A stretch of DNA of 38,276 nt, from assembly GCF_000243695.2 (NCBI RefSeq), contig NZ_AHMN02000022.1, positions 152,501 through 190,776 of the forward strand. The letters run 5' to 3'. The notes below the pieces were generated by a model. The model made no database searches and was not told the origin of the DNA. It saw only the letters and a list, made by a program, of their open reading frames with translations. The stretch's first letter is position 1; every line of letters starts with the position of its first letter. The translations under genes were made by a program, and so were the position numbers. This stretch comes from Leptospira kirschneri serovar Cynopteri str. 3522 CT (GTDB lineage: Bacteria > Spirochaetota > Leptospiria > Leptospirales > Leptospiraceae). Shown here one piece after another: positions 17,446-33,839 of this stretch.

Positions 17446-18033
17446 TTAGAATTCTTGAATAGCATAACTTTTAAACCGAATACATTTTTTCTGAATCAAC
17501 CAAAATAGATAAGCGGTCTGTTCTATATCTAATTTAGAATCAAAAAGAGCTTTGATCTTGTTTTTTTCCATTTCTTGTTTAAGTTCCTCGTAAAAACTAG
17601 TCTTACCGAAAACAAAAGAAATTGGAACTAAGGTTTCGCGTTCTCCTTGTCTTAGAGGTAAAATCAACGTTACTCCTCTTTGACATCCTTGGCTTTCTCC
17701 TTCAAAACGAATGATTCTATGTTTGGACCAATCCCAATCATCTAAAGATCCGTGAAACATGTCCTTATGAGGTAACGAAGACGTGGAATGAATAAATCCA
17801 TCGAATCCGAATAAACGCAACCGTGTAGACGCATTTCCGTAATGAATCGATGGATCTCTAAAGTAGGTTCCTGCAACGGAAACGTGGTTTTCGGGTGATA
17901 AAACCGAGTCGGTCGGATAAGGCATAGGGTTTCGTTTAACTAATGTTCTGCGACTTCCGATCGGCACAATACAGTTTAAAGATAAAATAACACCTAATAC
18001 GCCTAAGGTGAATATTTTAATTTGGAATTTCAT
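17446..18033 (-). CDS. Hypothetical lipoprotein
   Basis: The 195-residue product opens [21 protein letters not shown], a signal peptide ending in a spirochaete-type lipobox (LSLNC, Cys21). The mature part has no domain I recognise; it is largely beta-like, with segments such as [39 protein letters not shown] and a helical C-terminal third ([20 protein letters not shown]). It is the middle gene of a minus-strand trio (TRL-like lipoprotein, this gene, DUF423), with an 8-bp gap before it, so all three are probably co-expressed. Confidence 0.7.
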   Translation of the reverse strand: MKFQIKIFTLGVLGVILSLNCIVPIGSRRTLVKRNPMPYPTDSVLSPENHVSVAGTYFRDPSIHYGNASTRLRLFGFDGFIHSTSSLPHKDMFHGSLDDWDWSKHRIIRFEGESQGCQRGVTLILPLRQGERETLVPISFVFGKTSFYEELKQEMEKNKIKALFDSKLDIEQTAYLFWLIQKKCIRFKSYAIQEF

Positions 18034-18041
18034 ACTTTGAT

Positions 18042-18416
18042 CTATTCTTTTTTTATCAATCGATGGGGAAGTTTAACGCCGATTCCGGTTACACGAGTAC
18101 ATTTATAAAAGTATAAATTGAAAAATATAGATTTAACATAGTAATCCGTTTGTACGTCAAAAAGGAGATCGGCTTTGTCTTGAATCGCATTTTGAACTGC
18201 GGCTTCATAACTTTCATCCCCGGTGTAAACAAGCCAAAACCAACCTTCTCCACAAGACTGACCGGAAAGTTTTCCGACTGGGTCCATCCCTCGAACATCC
18301 GTATAACTTTGAGAGTAAAACCAGCCTGGAGTTTTTACGTTTGTATAGATACAATTTGTAATCGTAGTCAATGCAATGAGTAAAATAAGATAAGTTCTTT
18401 TGAATGACATTTTCAT
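18042..18416 (-). CDS. TRL-like family lipoprotein
   Basis: A 124-residue protein with signal peptide and lipobox ([22 protein letters not shown], Cys22). The pattern YTNVKTPG...[31 protein letters not shown] resembles the TRL-like family (PF13146), whose members share xYTxVKxP, VGKxxC/S and GDASIxAAxxxA. AGGA lies 5 bp before the ATG. First gene of the trio with the 17446-18033 lipoprotein and DUF423. TRL-like proteins are small lipoproteins of unknown function. Family call is by eye. Confidence 0.7.
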   Translation of the reverse strand: MKMSFKRTYLILLIALTTITNCIYTNVKTPGWFYSQSYTDVRGMDPVGKLSGQSCGEGWFWLVYTGDESYEAAVQNAIQDKADLLFDVQTDYYVKSIFFNLYFYKCTRVTGIGVKLPHRLIKKE

Positions 18417-18618
18417 TTTTTGTCCTGGGTTGTATTCAAACTTTTGAATAGCTTGGGCTTAAAAAATGAAAAGTCAAGATAAAAGAATTTAGGGTAAATT
18501 TCCTAAAGGAAAAAATCATATTTAAAAAAATAAATCGTTTCTTGATGCGGATTGAATTTAGGTTTAACCTTCGGTTTTGTCTTGACTCGCAAAAAGTTTG
18601 ATTTATCCAAATGAAGTG

Positions 18619-18948
18619 ATGCAAACTGAAGATAAAAAGTACATTCGTGTTTGGAAGAAGTTAAACGTTTCCGAAATTTCTTCCCAATTATTGCTGATAG
18701 ATGATTTGTATGGAACCTGTGGAAATTGTAAACACCTCGGTCTAAATTATACGAAAGATAAAATTTGTCCCGAATGTAAAACTAAATTCCGTTATTTGGC
18801 AACTAATTCAAAGTCTCAAACTGAAATTGCTAAAATTCTAACCCGTCTCGAAAAAGAAAATTTAGATTTAATATTAATCGATCGAGACGATTTCAATCAA
18901 TCTAAAGCAAAAAACGCCATAAAAGATTTATTTAAACCGACAGAATGA
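18619..18948 (+). CDS. Hypothetical zinc-ribbon protein
   Basis: A 109-residue cytoplasmic protein. Residues ~34-56 contain CGNCxHLGLNYTKDKICPEC, a CxxC-x13-CxxC zinc ribbon. Flanking parts are helical and charged; the C-terminal third ends NLDLILIDRDDFNQSKAKNAIKDLF. The ATG at 18619 is chosen over an in-frame TTG at 18598 because GAAG precedes it; the choice is uncertain. No partner is evident; it is divergent from the lipoprotein trio. Function unknown. Confidence 0.65.
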   Translation: MQTEDKKYIRVWKKLNVSEISSQLLLIDDLYGTCGNCKHLGLNYTKDKICPECKTKFRYLATNSKSQTEIAKILTRLEKENLDLILIDRDDFNQSKAKNAIKDLFKPTE

Positions 18949-19399
18949 AGTATTCAAAATCGGATTTTAGATTTAGAAAGCCCTAAAATCTCAAAAGAAT
19001 TTTTATCCAATCATATTTTATGTAAAATCATCGTTATACGATACAGTAAAAATGAAAATACTATTCTATAATGATTTTACTTTAAATCCATTCCAAAACT
19101 CTGATTCAATTTAGATTTATCGATAAAAAGCATGTTCAAATATTTTATAAAACCTACATTTTGTAGAGTTCAGATCCCAACTTTTTCAGTAAGAAAAAGT
19201 TACGCCGAAGGCCTTTTTCGCGCAACAGCCCGGTAGCGACTTTTATTTAAAAGTTTTATTTTTCGGTACATTCAAAGCAGAAACGCCTAAACTTTTTTAA
19301 GTTGTTCTTTTAGGTTTTAAAACGGAATTTTGCATTATTCCCGTTACTTAATCATTATATATTAATGACCGTTAGGTGATGATCAAAAAAAATCCGGAA
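18949..19399. other. Intergenic region, no gene seen
   Basis: About 450 bp between convergent genes. 19195-19245 (TTACGCCGAAGGCC... and GCAACAGCCCGGTAGCGAC) has the GC-richer, stem-forming look of a family B interior. Otherwise only AT-rich sequence. Confidence 0.45.
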
Positions 19400-19996
19400 T
19401 TATTTTTTTTCGGAATCGATAAGATTTTTTAAACCTTGGATCGTTCTTTCTAATTCCGTAATTTGTTCTTTGAAAACGTTCAAGTCCAAAGAAGATTTTC
19501 CATCTGTGGAGTGAAGTTCTTCATAACCCTTTGCCATTAGAGTATAAAATGATTTTTGAATGTTATTGAGTCCTGTTTCAAAATTTTTTGGGTTAATTTC
19601 ACTTTTTCGTTTTTGAATTTTTTTCAAAAAATAAAATCCAAAACGTAATAGAGAAACAAAATAAGCCGGAGCCAAAAGAAAAATCGCTGTCAGAGACACC
19701 GGACCTAAATTCCAAGTTTGAGACAACGTTTGGTGAAAAAATGCCCGAAGCGCCGAAACGATCAATACGCCTAAAGTATAATTGAGACGGGTTGTGGTGG
19801 GTGAGATTGTATTGAACAAATATACAAGAACCAGAGAAAAAATTAAAACTAAAAAAAGATCTAAAGGAACAATGGAAAAAAGAATCTTTAAAAAAGAACG
19901 AATCGCTTCGATCGTATTCAGAAATGATTGGATAGACTGAGATAGGTTGTCAAAACTCGTTTTCAGCTCTGAAAAAAAATCGGTAATCTGACTCAT
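19400..19996 (-). CDS. Hypothetical membrane protein with coiled-coil tail
   Basis: A 198-residue protein from the ATG at 19996, chosen because GAGGG lies 8 bp upstream (a further-upstream start at 20035 lacks an RBS). N-terminal amphipathic stretch (ITDFFSELKTSFDNLSQSIQSFL), then three hydrophobic segments (~32-70, 77-90, 100-128), then a cytoplasmic tail with heptad pattern ending VFKEQITELERTIQGLKNLIDSEKK. No family recognised. Its start codon shares two bases with that of the divergent gene at 19995. Confidence 0.65.
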   Translation of the reverse strand: MSQITDFFSELKTSFDNLSQSIQSFLNTIEAIRSFLKILFSIVPLDLFLVLIFSLVLVYLFNTISPTTTRLNYTLGVLIVSALRAFFHQTLSQTWNLGPVSLTAIFLLAPAYFVSLLRFGFYFLKKIQKRKSEINPKNFETGLNNIQKSFYTLMAKGYEELHSTDGKSSLDLNVFKEQITELERTIQGLKNLIDSEKK

Positions 19997-21092
19997 GAAA
20001 TGGCCCTCAAAAATTCCTGGATGGAAGAAACTCAAATCTTTACTTGTGAAAGTGCAACAACTTTCCTTTTTACGAAAGCTTTATCTAGCATATTCCGTAA
20101 TCGGAATTTCTTTTCTTGTCTTACATGAAAATCATCTTCCGATCTTATTTGTTTTTCTTTTGGTTTCAGGTGCGTTTATCGTTGCGAGCGGTTTTTTCTT
20201 TTTGATCTCTTTTGCGTTTGGAAAATTACTCAAACAAAAATCCATTAAAAAGTACAAAATAGGTCCGGATTCGGCTACGACTTACGACACGATTCAAATT
20301 CTTTTAAATCCTTTTGCGGAAGTAATTGTATTTATTTTTTGTATCGCATTTCTTTTTTTTACTGATTTTTATTCTAATCGATCCGGTGTGATCTTCATTA
20401 TCGTTTATTGTTCGATAGGTTTTATACTTCGTTTTTTAGAAAGTACCGTTTTTTACAGAATTTCTTTACTTGGTTTAATGATTTTAACCGGAGGACTTTT
20501 GAGTTTTAAAGCTCTTCAGCAAGTAGAAATTTTAACTTCTTATCTTCTTTTTAAACCAACTTGGGAACAAAAGGAACTTACAAATTGGGAATACAATTCG
20601 GAATCTAGAATTTTAAAAAATTCTAATATTCAAGTTCAACTTTCCCTTCCAGAAGATTTTTATTTTCATAATCCTAAAAATCTTACTTTAAAAGATCAAA
20701 CCGGAACCGGTCAAATCGCAGGAATCATTTCTTCCAGTGAAACGGACCCTAATCGTTATCCTTCGATTCGAATCTTTTATTTTCCGGAACCTTTTTTAGA
20801 AATTGATAAAATTAAACCTGAGTTTGTAAAATTTTTAGATTTGTCCATAAACCAGGGAGAAATGGTCGAAGTACACGAGTTAGGTGAAGAGAATTTTGAA
20901 AAAAGAATGGATGGAGTTTTTTGGACCTACTATGACAATCTTAGGCCCAGATACGCTAAAACCGGTTTTTTTATAGCCTCAGGGGATAAACTTCCGGATT
21001 CTTTTTTATTTCATATTTCGGAAAGTTTAGTGAAAGGAAGGACCCACGAAGAATCCGTGGAGAAAATTCTGCAAAGTTTTAAAAGAGAATAA
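19995..21092 (+). CDS. Hypothetical multi-span membrane protein
   Basis: A 365-residue product. The first ~175 residues hold about five hydrophobic spans (SYSVIGISFLVL-type, LFVFLLVSGAFIVASGFFFLI, FAEVIVFIFCIAFLFF, GVIFIIVYCSIGFILRF, RISLLGLMILTGGLLSF). The last ~170 residues are a soluble domain (LEEDFYFHNPKNLTLKD onward) with beta pattern and no known motif. The ATG at 19995 has no good Shine-Dalgarno; internal GTG codons at 20046 and 20052 are alternatives that would separate it from the divergent gene. Function unknown; paired expression with the neighbour is only suggested by position. Confidence 0.65.
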   Translation: MKWPSKIPGWKKLKSLLVKVQQLSFLRKLYLAYSVIGISFLVLHENHLPILFVFLLVSGAFIVASGFFFLISFAFGKLLKQKSIKKYKIGPDSATTYDTIQILLNPFAEVIVFIFCIAFLFFTDFYSNRSGVIFIIVYCSIGFILRFLESTVFYRISLLGLMILTGGLLSFKALQQVEILTSYLLFKPTWEQKELTNWEYNSESRILKNSNIQVQLSLPEDFYFHNPKNLTLKDQTGTGQIAGIISSSETDPNRYPSIRIFYFPEPFLEIDKIKPEFVKFLDLSINQGEMVEVHELGEENFEKRMDGVFWTYYDNLRPRYAKTGFFIASGDKLPDSFLFHISESLVKGRTHEESVEKILQSFKRE

Positions 21093-21305
21093 CTAAGGTT
21101 TTCCGATTTTTAAAAAAATTGAAATTTTAATATATGATTCTTGTCGGTTGATTTTTTGTTATGACTGTTATTGTGTTTAAGAACTTATTTTTTTGGAGAA
21201 AGTAAAACAACAATTTTGAAATTCAATGCGGATGACTCAGTAATTCTACTTCCATTGATATTATGTTATACGAACGAGATTTCAAATGGATGAGGCGATT
21301 ATCAA

Positions 21306-21674
21306 ATGTCAAAAATTATGGGGAATCAATCGTCTGCTCAATTTCATCAATTTTTTATAGAAATAAAAAAACACAAAAAGGTTTGGACTTTGCGGGATGA
21401 AAGTGGTTTTCCTAGTCCTATAACAATTTCCGGAAAAAGAGTTATGTCTTTTTGGTCATCCCTAAATCGGGTGCAAACGGTCATCGATCATGTGGATGCA
21501 TATTCTTTATTTAAAACTTATGAAATTTCCTTTCAGAATTTTATGGATCGTTGGCTTCCGGGTTTGAAAAACGACAATTTATTGGTGGGTATTAATTGGA
21601 CCGGATCCGAAGCGACCGGGTATGATCTTGAGCCAGAAAAAGCATTAGAATATTTGAATGATTTAATTTTTTAA
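21306..21674 (+). CDS. DUF2750 family protein
   Basis: A 122-residue soluble protein with the DUF2750 pattern: SSAQFHQFFIEIKKHKKVWTLRDESG, then VMSFWSSLNRVQTVIDH and the C-terminal FMDRWLPGLKNDNLLVGINW. Members are small stand-alone proteins of unknown function. GAGG lies ~11 bp before the ATG. It stands alone between two gaps. Confidence 0.8.
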   Translation: MSKIMGNQSSAQFHQFFIEIKKHKKVWTLRDESGFPSPITISGKRVMSFWSSLNRVQTVIDHVDAYSLFKTYEISFQNFMDRWLPGLKNDNLLVGINWTGSEATGYDLEPEKALEYLNDLIF

Positions 21675-22148
21675 TATTTTTTGCTTATTCGTTTTTGTTT
21701 AGAAGTCCATATAAAATGAATGTTTAACTGATGTAGAAACGGAGGTTTATATATAGGTTTAGTTTTATAGAGAATTCTTTTAGGCAAAGTTTTACTGAAA
21801 CATGATATTCCTACAAACTATGTCACACTGTGTAATTTACGTCTTTTGGGAATTCCTTTCTTGTTATTGCTTTTATACGAGTTTCCACATTTTATAAAAT
21901 TCAGCGTATTATTTTTGTCGACCTTTCGGCAAGGATGGACGGGCTTTAAATTTAGAATTTCATTTATAAATATCTTTTTACAATAGAGTTCTTGAAAAAA
22001 TTCATGTTTGCAAAGGATTTTCCCTATTCGTTTTAATAAGAAAATTAATTTTTCAATGACTCTAATATAAAAAACTATCAAGCGCAGTTTATTTTTAAAA
22101 TTTGAAAAAGTTAAACAAAATCCAATCTGTAAAGGTATATAAACAAAT
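21675..22148. other. Intergenic region with family A copy
   Basis: About 470 bp. A degenerate family A copy is at 21983-22066; an 87-codon minus-strand frame covering it (21818-22081) has no RBS and is judged spurious. Nothing else recognised. Confidence 0.5.
21983..22066. repeat. Family A repeat, degenerate/shortened
   Basis: Left end ATAGAGTTCTTGAAAAAATT and right end AAATTAATTTTTCAATGACTCTAAT-like (22042-22066) are clear; the 40-bp middle does not match the core of other copies. Confidence 0.6.
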
Positions 22149-22451
22149 TTGAATTCGGTTATAATTCAATTTCAAGCAACTGTTTGGATTTATCCGGGTA
22201 AAGGAGGATGGCATTTTTTGACATTGCCCGTTAAAACTTCCAAAGAAATACGAACTATATTAGATAAAACGCATAGATCTTGGGGAATGATTCCAGTTCT
22301 AGCTAAAATTGGTATTACGAGTTGGAATACTTCTATTTTTCCTGAAAAAAATTCTATAAAGTATGTTCTACCTTTAAAAGCAGACGTCCGTAAAAAAGAA
22401 AAAATCACAGTGAATCAAAAAGTTCGCGTTTCAATTACAATTCAATTTTGA
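22149..22451 (+). CDS. DUF1905 domain protein
   Basis: A 100-residue protein consisting of one DUF1905 domain: FQATVWIYPGKGGWHFLTLP, VLAKIGITSWNTSIFPEKNS and YVLPLKADVRKKEKITVNQKV follow the family order (W-x-x-S-x-F-P, Y-x-LP-K-x-R). The domain is a small beta-barrel often fused to or near YdeI-like proteins; function unknown. Start is a TTG at 22149 with an AAAGG ~13 bp upstream, so the exact start is uncertain. Confidence 0.78.
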   Translation: MNSVIIQFQATVWIYPGKGGWHFLTLPVKTSKEIRTILDKTHRSWGMIPVLAKIGITSWNTSIFPEKNSIKYVLPLKADVRKKEKITVNQKVRVSITIQF

Positions 22452-22983
22452 TTTTTACTCAGAATTATATAATAGAGTGGTTGAGAAATTTCATAATTAA
22501 GATTTGTAAAATTGCTTCAATTGTATATTTCAATGCAACGAAAACAGATAGAGAATTAGTTTTTCAACAACTCTAATAAAGAACCAATCCAATAATTTAC
22601 ACTTCAATCTCTTTTGTATTGGATTCTATCCAACTTACATTAAACGGCGTTTTGTGATGAACATTTAGGTATATAAATGAATAGGAAAGAAATTTGTCTG
22701 AAAATTCGCATTATTATATAAGATTAGTTAGATAATTTTTATATAATAAATTTTCAATGTATAATTTAAAAAACGTTTTTATTTCATAAAAATGTAGTAA
22801 CTAACTCATTTGATTGAGGTTCAAAAATAAGTAATTCTCAGGTTTTAAGACAAATTTTTTATAGTTCTGAGTAATAAAAACTTTTTCGGCCGAAAAGTAT
22901 TTTAGATTTTGTGTCTAATTACGACATTTTATTAAAATCGCTTTTCAACCTTTATATAATAATTTTAGAATATTCTAAAATTG
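22452..22983. other. Intergenic region with family A copy
   Basis: About 530 bp without a gene: family A copy (22471-22576), the 3' block shared with family B copies (22604-22688), and a 14-bp perfect palindrome TTTTCGGCCGAAAA (22883-22896). Confidence 0.5.
22471..22576 (-). repeat. Family A repeat
   Basis: AATAGAGTGGTTGAGAAATT at the left, core AAAATTGCTTCAATTG...CAATGCAACGAAAACAGATA, right end TTTTTCAACAACTCTAATAA. Preceded by TTTTTACTCAGAATTATAT, a flank also seen before the copy at 24644. Confidence 0.8.
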
Positions 22984-24060
<1,077 letters not shown>

Positions 24061-24259
24061 TGTGTTTTTGAGAATATTTTTATACGGCCGAATTTAAGAT
24101 TCTTTTAAAAATATCTATAAAATCTAAGAGTAAAAATTTTCTGATCGAATTTTTGATTTATATATCGGTTCGATTTTTAAAACGAATTATTATAAATTTT
24201 TAGTAAAATTTATACTTAACACGGAAGGGATCGATACGAGGAAATTCAGCAACACACAC

Positions 24260-24417
24260 TCCATGGATCGAGTTTTAGATCGTGTTCTAAATTGAATCTA
24301 AAGACGATTGTTGTATCATGTTTTTTGTATGCAATTTATTGACCGGAGCTAAAGAGCCTGGTGGCTGCCTATGGCAGGCCGGATTCGCTCCGGTTTTCTT
24401 ACGCCAAACTCGCGTTA
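24260..24417 (-). repeat. Family B repeat
   Basis: Reading on the minus strand from 24417: TAACGCGAGTTTGGCGTAA, a hairpin-rich part (CCGGAGCGAATCCGG, then GGCCTGCCATAGGCAGCC), then GGCTCTTTAGCTCCGGTCAA and TAAATTGCATACA, then AGAACACGATCT. The copy at 35038 has the same order (GGGCTCTTTAGCTCTGGTCA, AATAAATTGCATGCAAGAAA). The distal end is blurred. Confidence 0.7.
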
Positions 24418-24643
24418 TACTTAGTTTTGAAACGATTTCTTATATATAGTAGAATGTTTTTTAATTTTTTCTTTTATTGAAATCTTAGTAAGATCCAATA
24501 TCAATCATTCTAAACGCCTAATTTCTGTATAAAATTTTCATTACAAAAATTGAAATTCCATTTTATAAAGGTTTCTATTCTAAAAATTTATTTTCTATAG
24601 TCTCGAAAAGAATTGTTGTAACCCTTATTACTCAGAGTTATAA

Positions 24644-24720
24644 AATAAAGTGTTCAGTCTTCTGCAATTGAAGTAGTTTTACTAAATCTCCACTATAGAA
24701 TTTTTCAACAACTCTATTAT
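24644..24720 (+). repeat. Family A repeat, partial
   Basis: Left end reduced to AATAAAGTGTTCAG; core CAATTGAAGTAGTTTTACTAA and the right end CTATAGAATTTTTCAACAACTCTATTA are clear. Confidence 0.7.
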
Positions 24721-24769
24721 AAAACAAAATTGGATGCTCTGTTATAGTTCTGAGTAAAACTAAAACGGA

Positions 24770-24930
24770 GTAGTTCCTACGAATTACGTCTCATTCTGTT
24801 TAAATCGTATTTTTCTCTTTTAAACTTTTGAGGTAGTTCCCACGTTTTAAATCTACGATGAACTTTATTTCTTTTAATTTATCTCTCTGCGTATGTGGTT
24901 TGAAAAAATCTATCTGTAATAGTTCCCACA
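24770..24930. repeat. Family C cluster 2 (GTAGTTCC words)
   Basis: GTAGTTCCTAC (24770-24780), GTAGTTCCCACG (24833-24844) and TAGTTCCCACA (24920-24930), all in the same orientation, ending 26 bp before the putative flgN promoter. Confidence 0.65.
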
Positions 24931-24955
24931 TTTAAGATTTTCTTTGAAAATTACC

Positions 24956-24982
24956 TAAGCAAATTTCTAATTTTACCGATTC
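24956..24982 (+). promoter_or_regulatory. Candidate sigma-28 (FliA) promoter for flgN operon
   Basis: TAAG (24956-24959), a 15-bp spacer, then ACCGATTC (24975-24982). The FliA consensus is TAAA-N15-GCCGATAA, so spacing is exact, the -35 matches 3/4 and the -10 keeps CCGAT. The predicted start would give a short leader before the ATG at 25008. Motif match by eye only. Confidence 0.4.
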
Positions 24983-25007
24983 TTGTTAGCAGGATCGGAT
25001 AAAACAA

Positions 25008-25535
25008 ATGCAACAAGAGGAATGGCTGGAGCAGCTTACGAAACTTTTTCAAGACGAGATCAATCTTTATTCAAACGTTTTGGAACTTGAAATTCAAAAG
25101 TCGACTGCAATTGTTCAAGCTGACGGTAAGTCTCTTGAGTCGATTACGAAAAAAACATATGAACTACTCGTGATGGCCTCTGAGATCGAAAGAGTTAGAA
25201 TGAAATCGATCGAAGAAGTGTATCGTTCTAAAAATTTTACTTTTCCCGAGACTGGCGTGCCGACGTTATCCGATTTTTTGAACCGTATCGATAGAGATTC
25301 TAACTATCGATTAAAAGAATTTGGTTCTTCTTTAAAATCGATTCTGCATCGACTGAAAGAAAAAATCAAATCCAATGAAAGGCTGATTTTAACTCGTCAA
25401 GAGGTTCTTTCTAAAACGATCGAAGCGATGAAAGAAAAAGCGATGGAATCCGATATAAACACTTATGGCTCCGGAAAAAATCTAGAACGTAAACAAACCA
25501 AAAGACAATCTTTGATGCTAAATGCGTCAGCGTAA
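25008..25535 (+). CDS. flgN: FlgN-like flagellar export chaperone
   Basis: A 175-residue all-helical protein immediately before flgK, the usual place for FlgN, which keeps FlgK and FlgL unfolded and delivers them to the export apparatus. Long helices with heptads are seen: [40 protein letters not shown] and [20 protein letters not shown]. The family has little sequence conservation, so identity rests on length, helicity and context. The ATG is preceded by AGGATCGGAT. It leads the flgN-flgK-flgL-fliW-csrA operon (36-bp gap to flgK). Confidence 0.85.
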   Translation: MQQEEWLEQLTKLFQDEINLYSNVLELEIQKSTAIVQADGKSLESITKKTYELLVMASEIERVRMKSIEEVYRSKNFTFPETGVPTLSDFLNRIDRDSNYRLKEFGSSLKSILHRLKEKIKSNERLILTRQEVLSKTIEAMKEKAMESDINTYGSGKNLERKQTKRQSLMLNASA

Positions 25536-25570
25536 ATCGATCGAATCATTTGTTATAGGAGGAAGAAGCC

Positions 25571-27481
<1,911 letters not shown>

Positions 27482-27518
27482 TCTCGCGGGTGATATAGGC
27501 GAGTAAGGAGAGAATTTT

Positions 27519-28787
<1,269 letters not shown>

Positions 28788-28828
28788 AACACAATCCGGG
28801 AAGTAAATTTCTAAGGTAAAAATTTAAG

Positions 28829-29535
<707 letters not shown>

Positions 29536-29577
29536 CCGTTTTATTAAAGTTTTTGAATCTTACGTTTTAAATATAAG

Positions 29578-29658
29578 AACGTGTCTTAAAACTGAGAGTT
29601 CTTACAGCTTGATCTTTCTGATAAAGTACAATTAAGTCTTGAGACACGTTGTAAGAAC
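29578..29658 (+). other. Interleaved inverted repeats downstream of csrA
   Basis: Arm L1 AACGTGTCTTAAAACT (29578-29593) pairs with R1 (29635-29650, AGTCTTGAGACACGTT), 16 bp with two mismatches. Arm L2 GTTCTTACAGC (29598-29608) pairs with R2 GTTGTAAGAAC (29648-29658), one mismatch (G-U). Order L1-L2-R1-R2 is the topology of a pseudoknot or two competing hairpins. A related sequence occurs at 12145-12190. Confidence 0.55.
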
Positions 29659-29750
29659 CTTAATCTATAAAGATCAGAAAATTTCTTATGATTATTTATT
29701 CTAAATTTTAATTTAAGAATATTTTAATTTATTATTTTAGATTGTGTGCT

Positions 29751-30880
<1,130 letters not shown>

Positions 30881-31339
30881 TTAATTTTCCTTTATATTTT
30901 TGCTTTCCATTTTTTTTTTAACCCATTGAATGATTTGGTTATACCATTGATCGAATTTCATTATATCGTATTGTAATGGGTTTATCACCGCAAAATTTTT
31001 GCTCCAATATAATCTTCCATAATTTTGTTTTTCGTTGAAATTATGACGGCTATATTCGATACAAGGAGCCTCAAAGATATTTTTTATATAATAAAGATTT
31101 TGTTCCGTTCGATTTGTTTTAGTTTGAGAAAACTCAAAATTCCAAGGAAATGATTTGTTCCAAATATAGTAGATAAAGTCGTTTTCGTGATCTTTCGAAA
31201 AATCATCGATCATAAAAGCGTCTTTTGAAGCTGACGAAGCGTCCGCTTTAAGAATTTGAATTTCAGAAATAGATTTTAAGAAATATTAAAATGAACTTTC
31301 ATCGATTTTAGTCATAGTGACTGCAATTTGTTTTCCCAT
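30881..31339 (-). pseudogene. Hypothetical gene interrupted by an in-frame stop
   Basis: An intact frame of 110 codons (from the ATG at 31213) is preceded by coding-like sequence in the same frame back to an ATG at 31339: MGKQIAVTMTKIDESSF, then TAA (31286-31288), then YFLKSISEIQILKAD...KDAF joining MIDDFSKDHENDF. The TAA lies where one Leu or similar codon would restore a 152-residue protein. The downstream part ends NPLQYDIMKFDQWYNQIIQW plus a Lys-rich tail. I do not recognise the family. It may be a recent nonsense mutation, or translation may start at 31213. Confidence 0.5.
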
Positions 31340-32033
31340 AAAAAGATTTTATAAAGGTTGATTTATAGTTTTTGTGCAAATCTTTAATTTAAGGTTTTTG
31401 AATAATAACGTATTTTATAAAATTTTAATTTTTTGTAAAATAACAACGTTTTCATTTTGATATGATCTTTAAAAATCAATTATTGTATAATTGTTCTGAA
31501 TTATTTTAAGATAAGTTATAAAAAATATTCAATAGAGTTGTTGAAAAATTAATTCTTCATCCGCTTCTATTTCATGGAAATGGTCGATTGAAACAGTTTT
31601 GTTAATTGAACTATGGAATTTTCAACAACTCTAATGGTTTTTAAAAAAGGAAATCTAAGTAGAATAAATTTTTATTAGATAATGACAGAAAAGGTCAATT
31701 TCATACAGGTACTTAATAAGACAATTTTTATATTCTAAAAATTTAAAGTATCTTTTGAAGTAAATAAATTTAAAAAATGGGAGCGGCTTTGTCACAAGCC
31801 ACTCCAAAGAGAATAGTGAAGAGAATTAGATTCTTTTGTTTTAAACGTAGTAAAAAGTTTAAAACAAAAAGTCTCCAATTGAACATATCTATCAAAACCG
31901 ATCTAAAATATAAAGAAAAACAAATTATAATTTTATATTTTTCGTCAAATCACTGTTATAGATTTGAAATAATTTATTGAATAGTGTATACGAAAAAATA
32001 CTTTTTTGTCAAATTGGAAGCCTTAGAAACGAA
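31340..32033. other. Intergenic region with family A copy
   Basis: About 690 bp. Contains the best-conserved family A copy (31531-31636). A 67-codon frame at 31777-31980 beginning MGAALSQATPKR has Lys/Ile-rich, AT-driven composition and no RBS; I judge it non-coding. Confidence 0.5.
31531..31636 (+). repeat. Family A repeat, near-complete reference copy
   Basis: AATAGAGTTGTTGAAAAATT at the left and AATTTTCAACAACTCTAAT at the right are almost perfect inverted repeats; core TTTCATGGAAATGGTCGATT then GAAACAGTTTTGTTAATTGA. 106 bp. Confidence 0.85.
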
Positions 32034-33830
<1,797 letters not shown>

Positions 33831-33839
33831 TCTTTTAAA

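Larger units (their letters stand above)
24061..25007. other. Repeat-rich gap upstream of flagellar operon
   Basis: About 950 bp with no gene: the M23 leader, a family B copy (24260-24417), a partial family A copy (24644-24720), a family C cluster (24770-24930) and a candidate flagellar promoter (24956-24982). Confidence 0.6.

Noticed and set aside
21818..22081. 87-codon minus frame
   Set aside because: Covers a degenerate family A copy; no RBS or domain.
31777..31980. 67-codon plus-strand frame beginning MGAALSQATPKR
   Set aside because: No RBS, composition driven by A/T (Lys/Ile-rich), no domain, and it lies in a repeat-rich gap; likely a chance frame.
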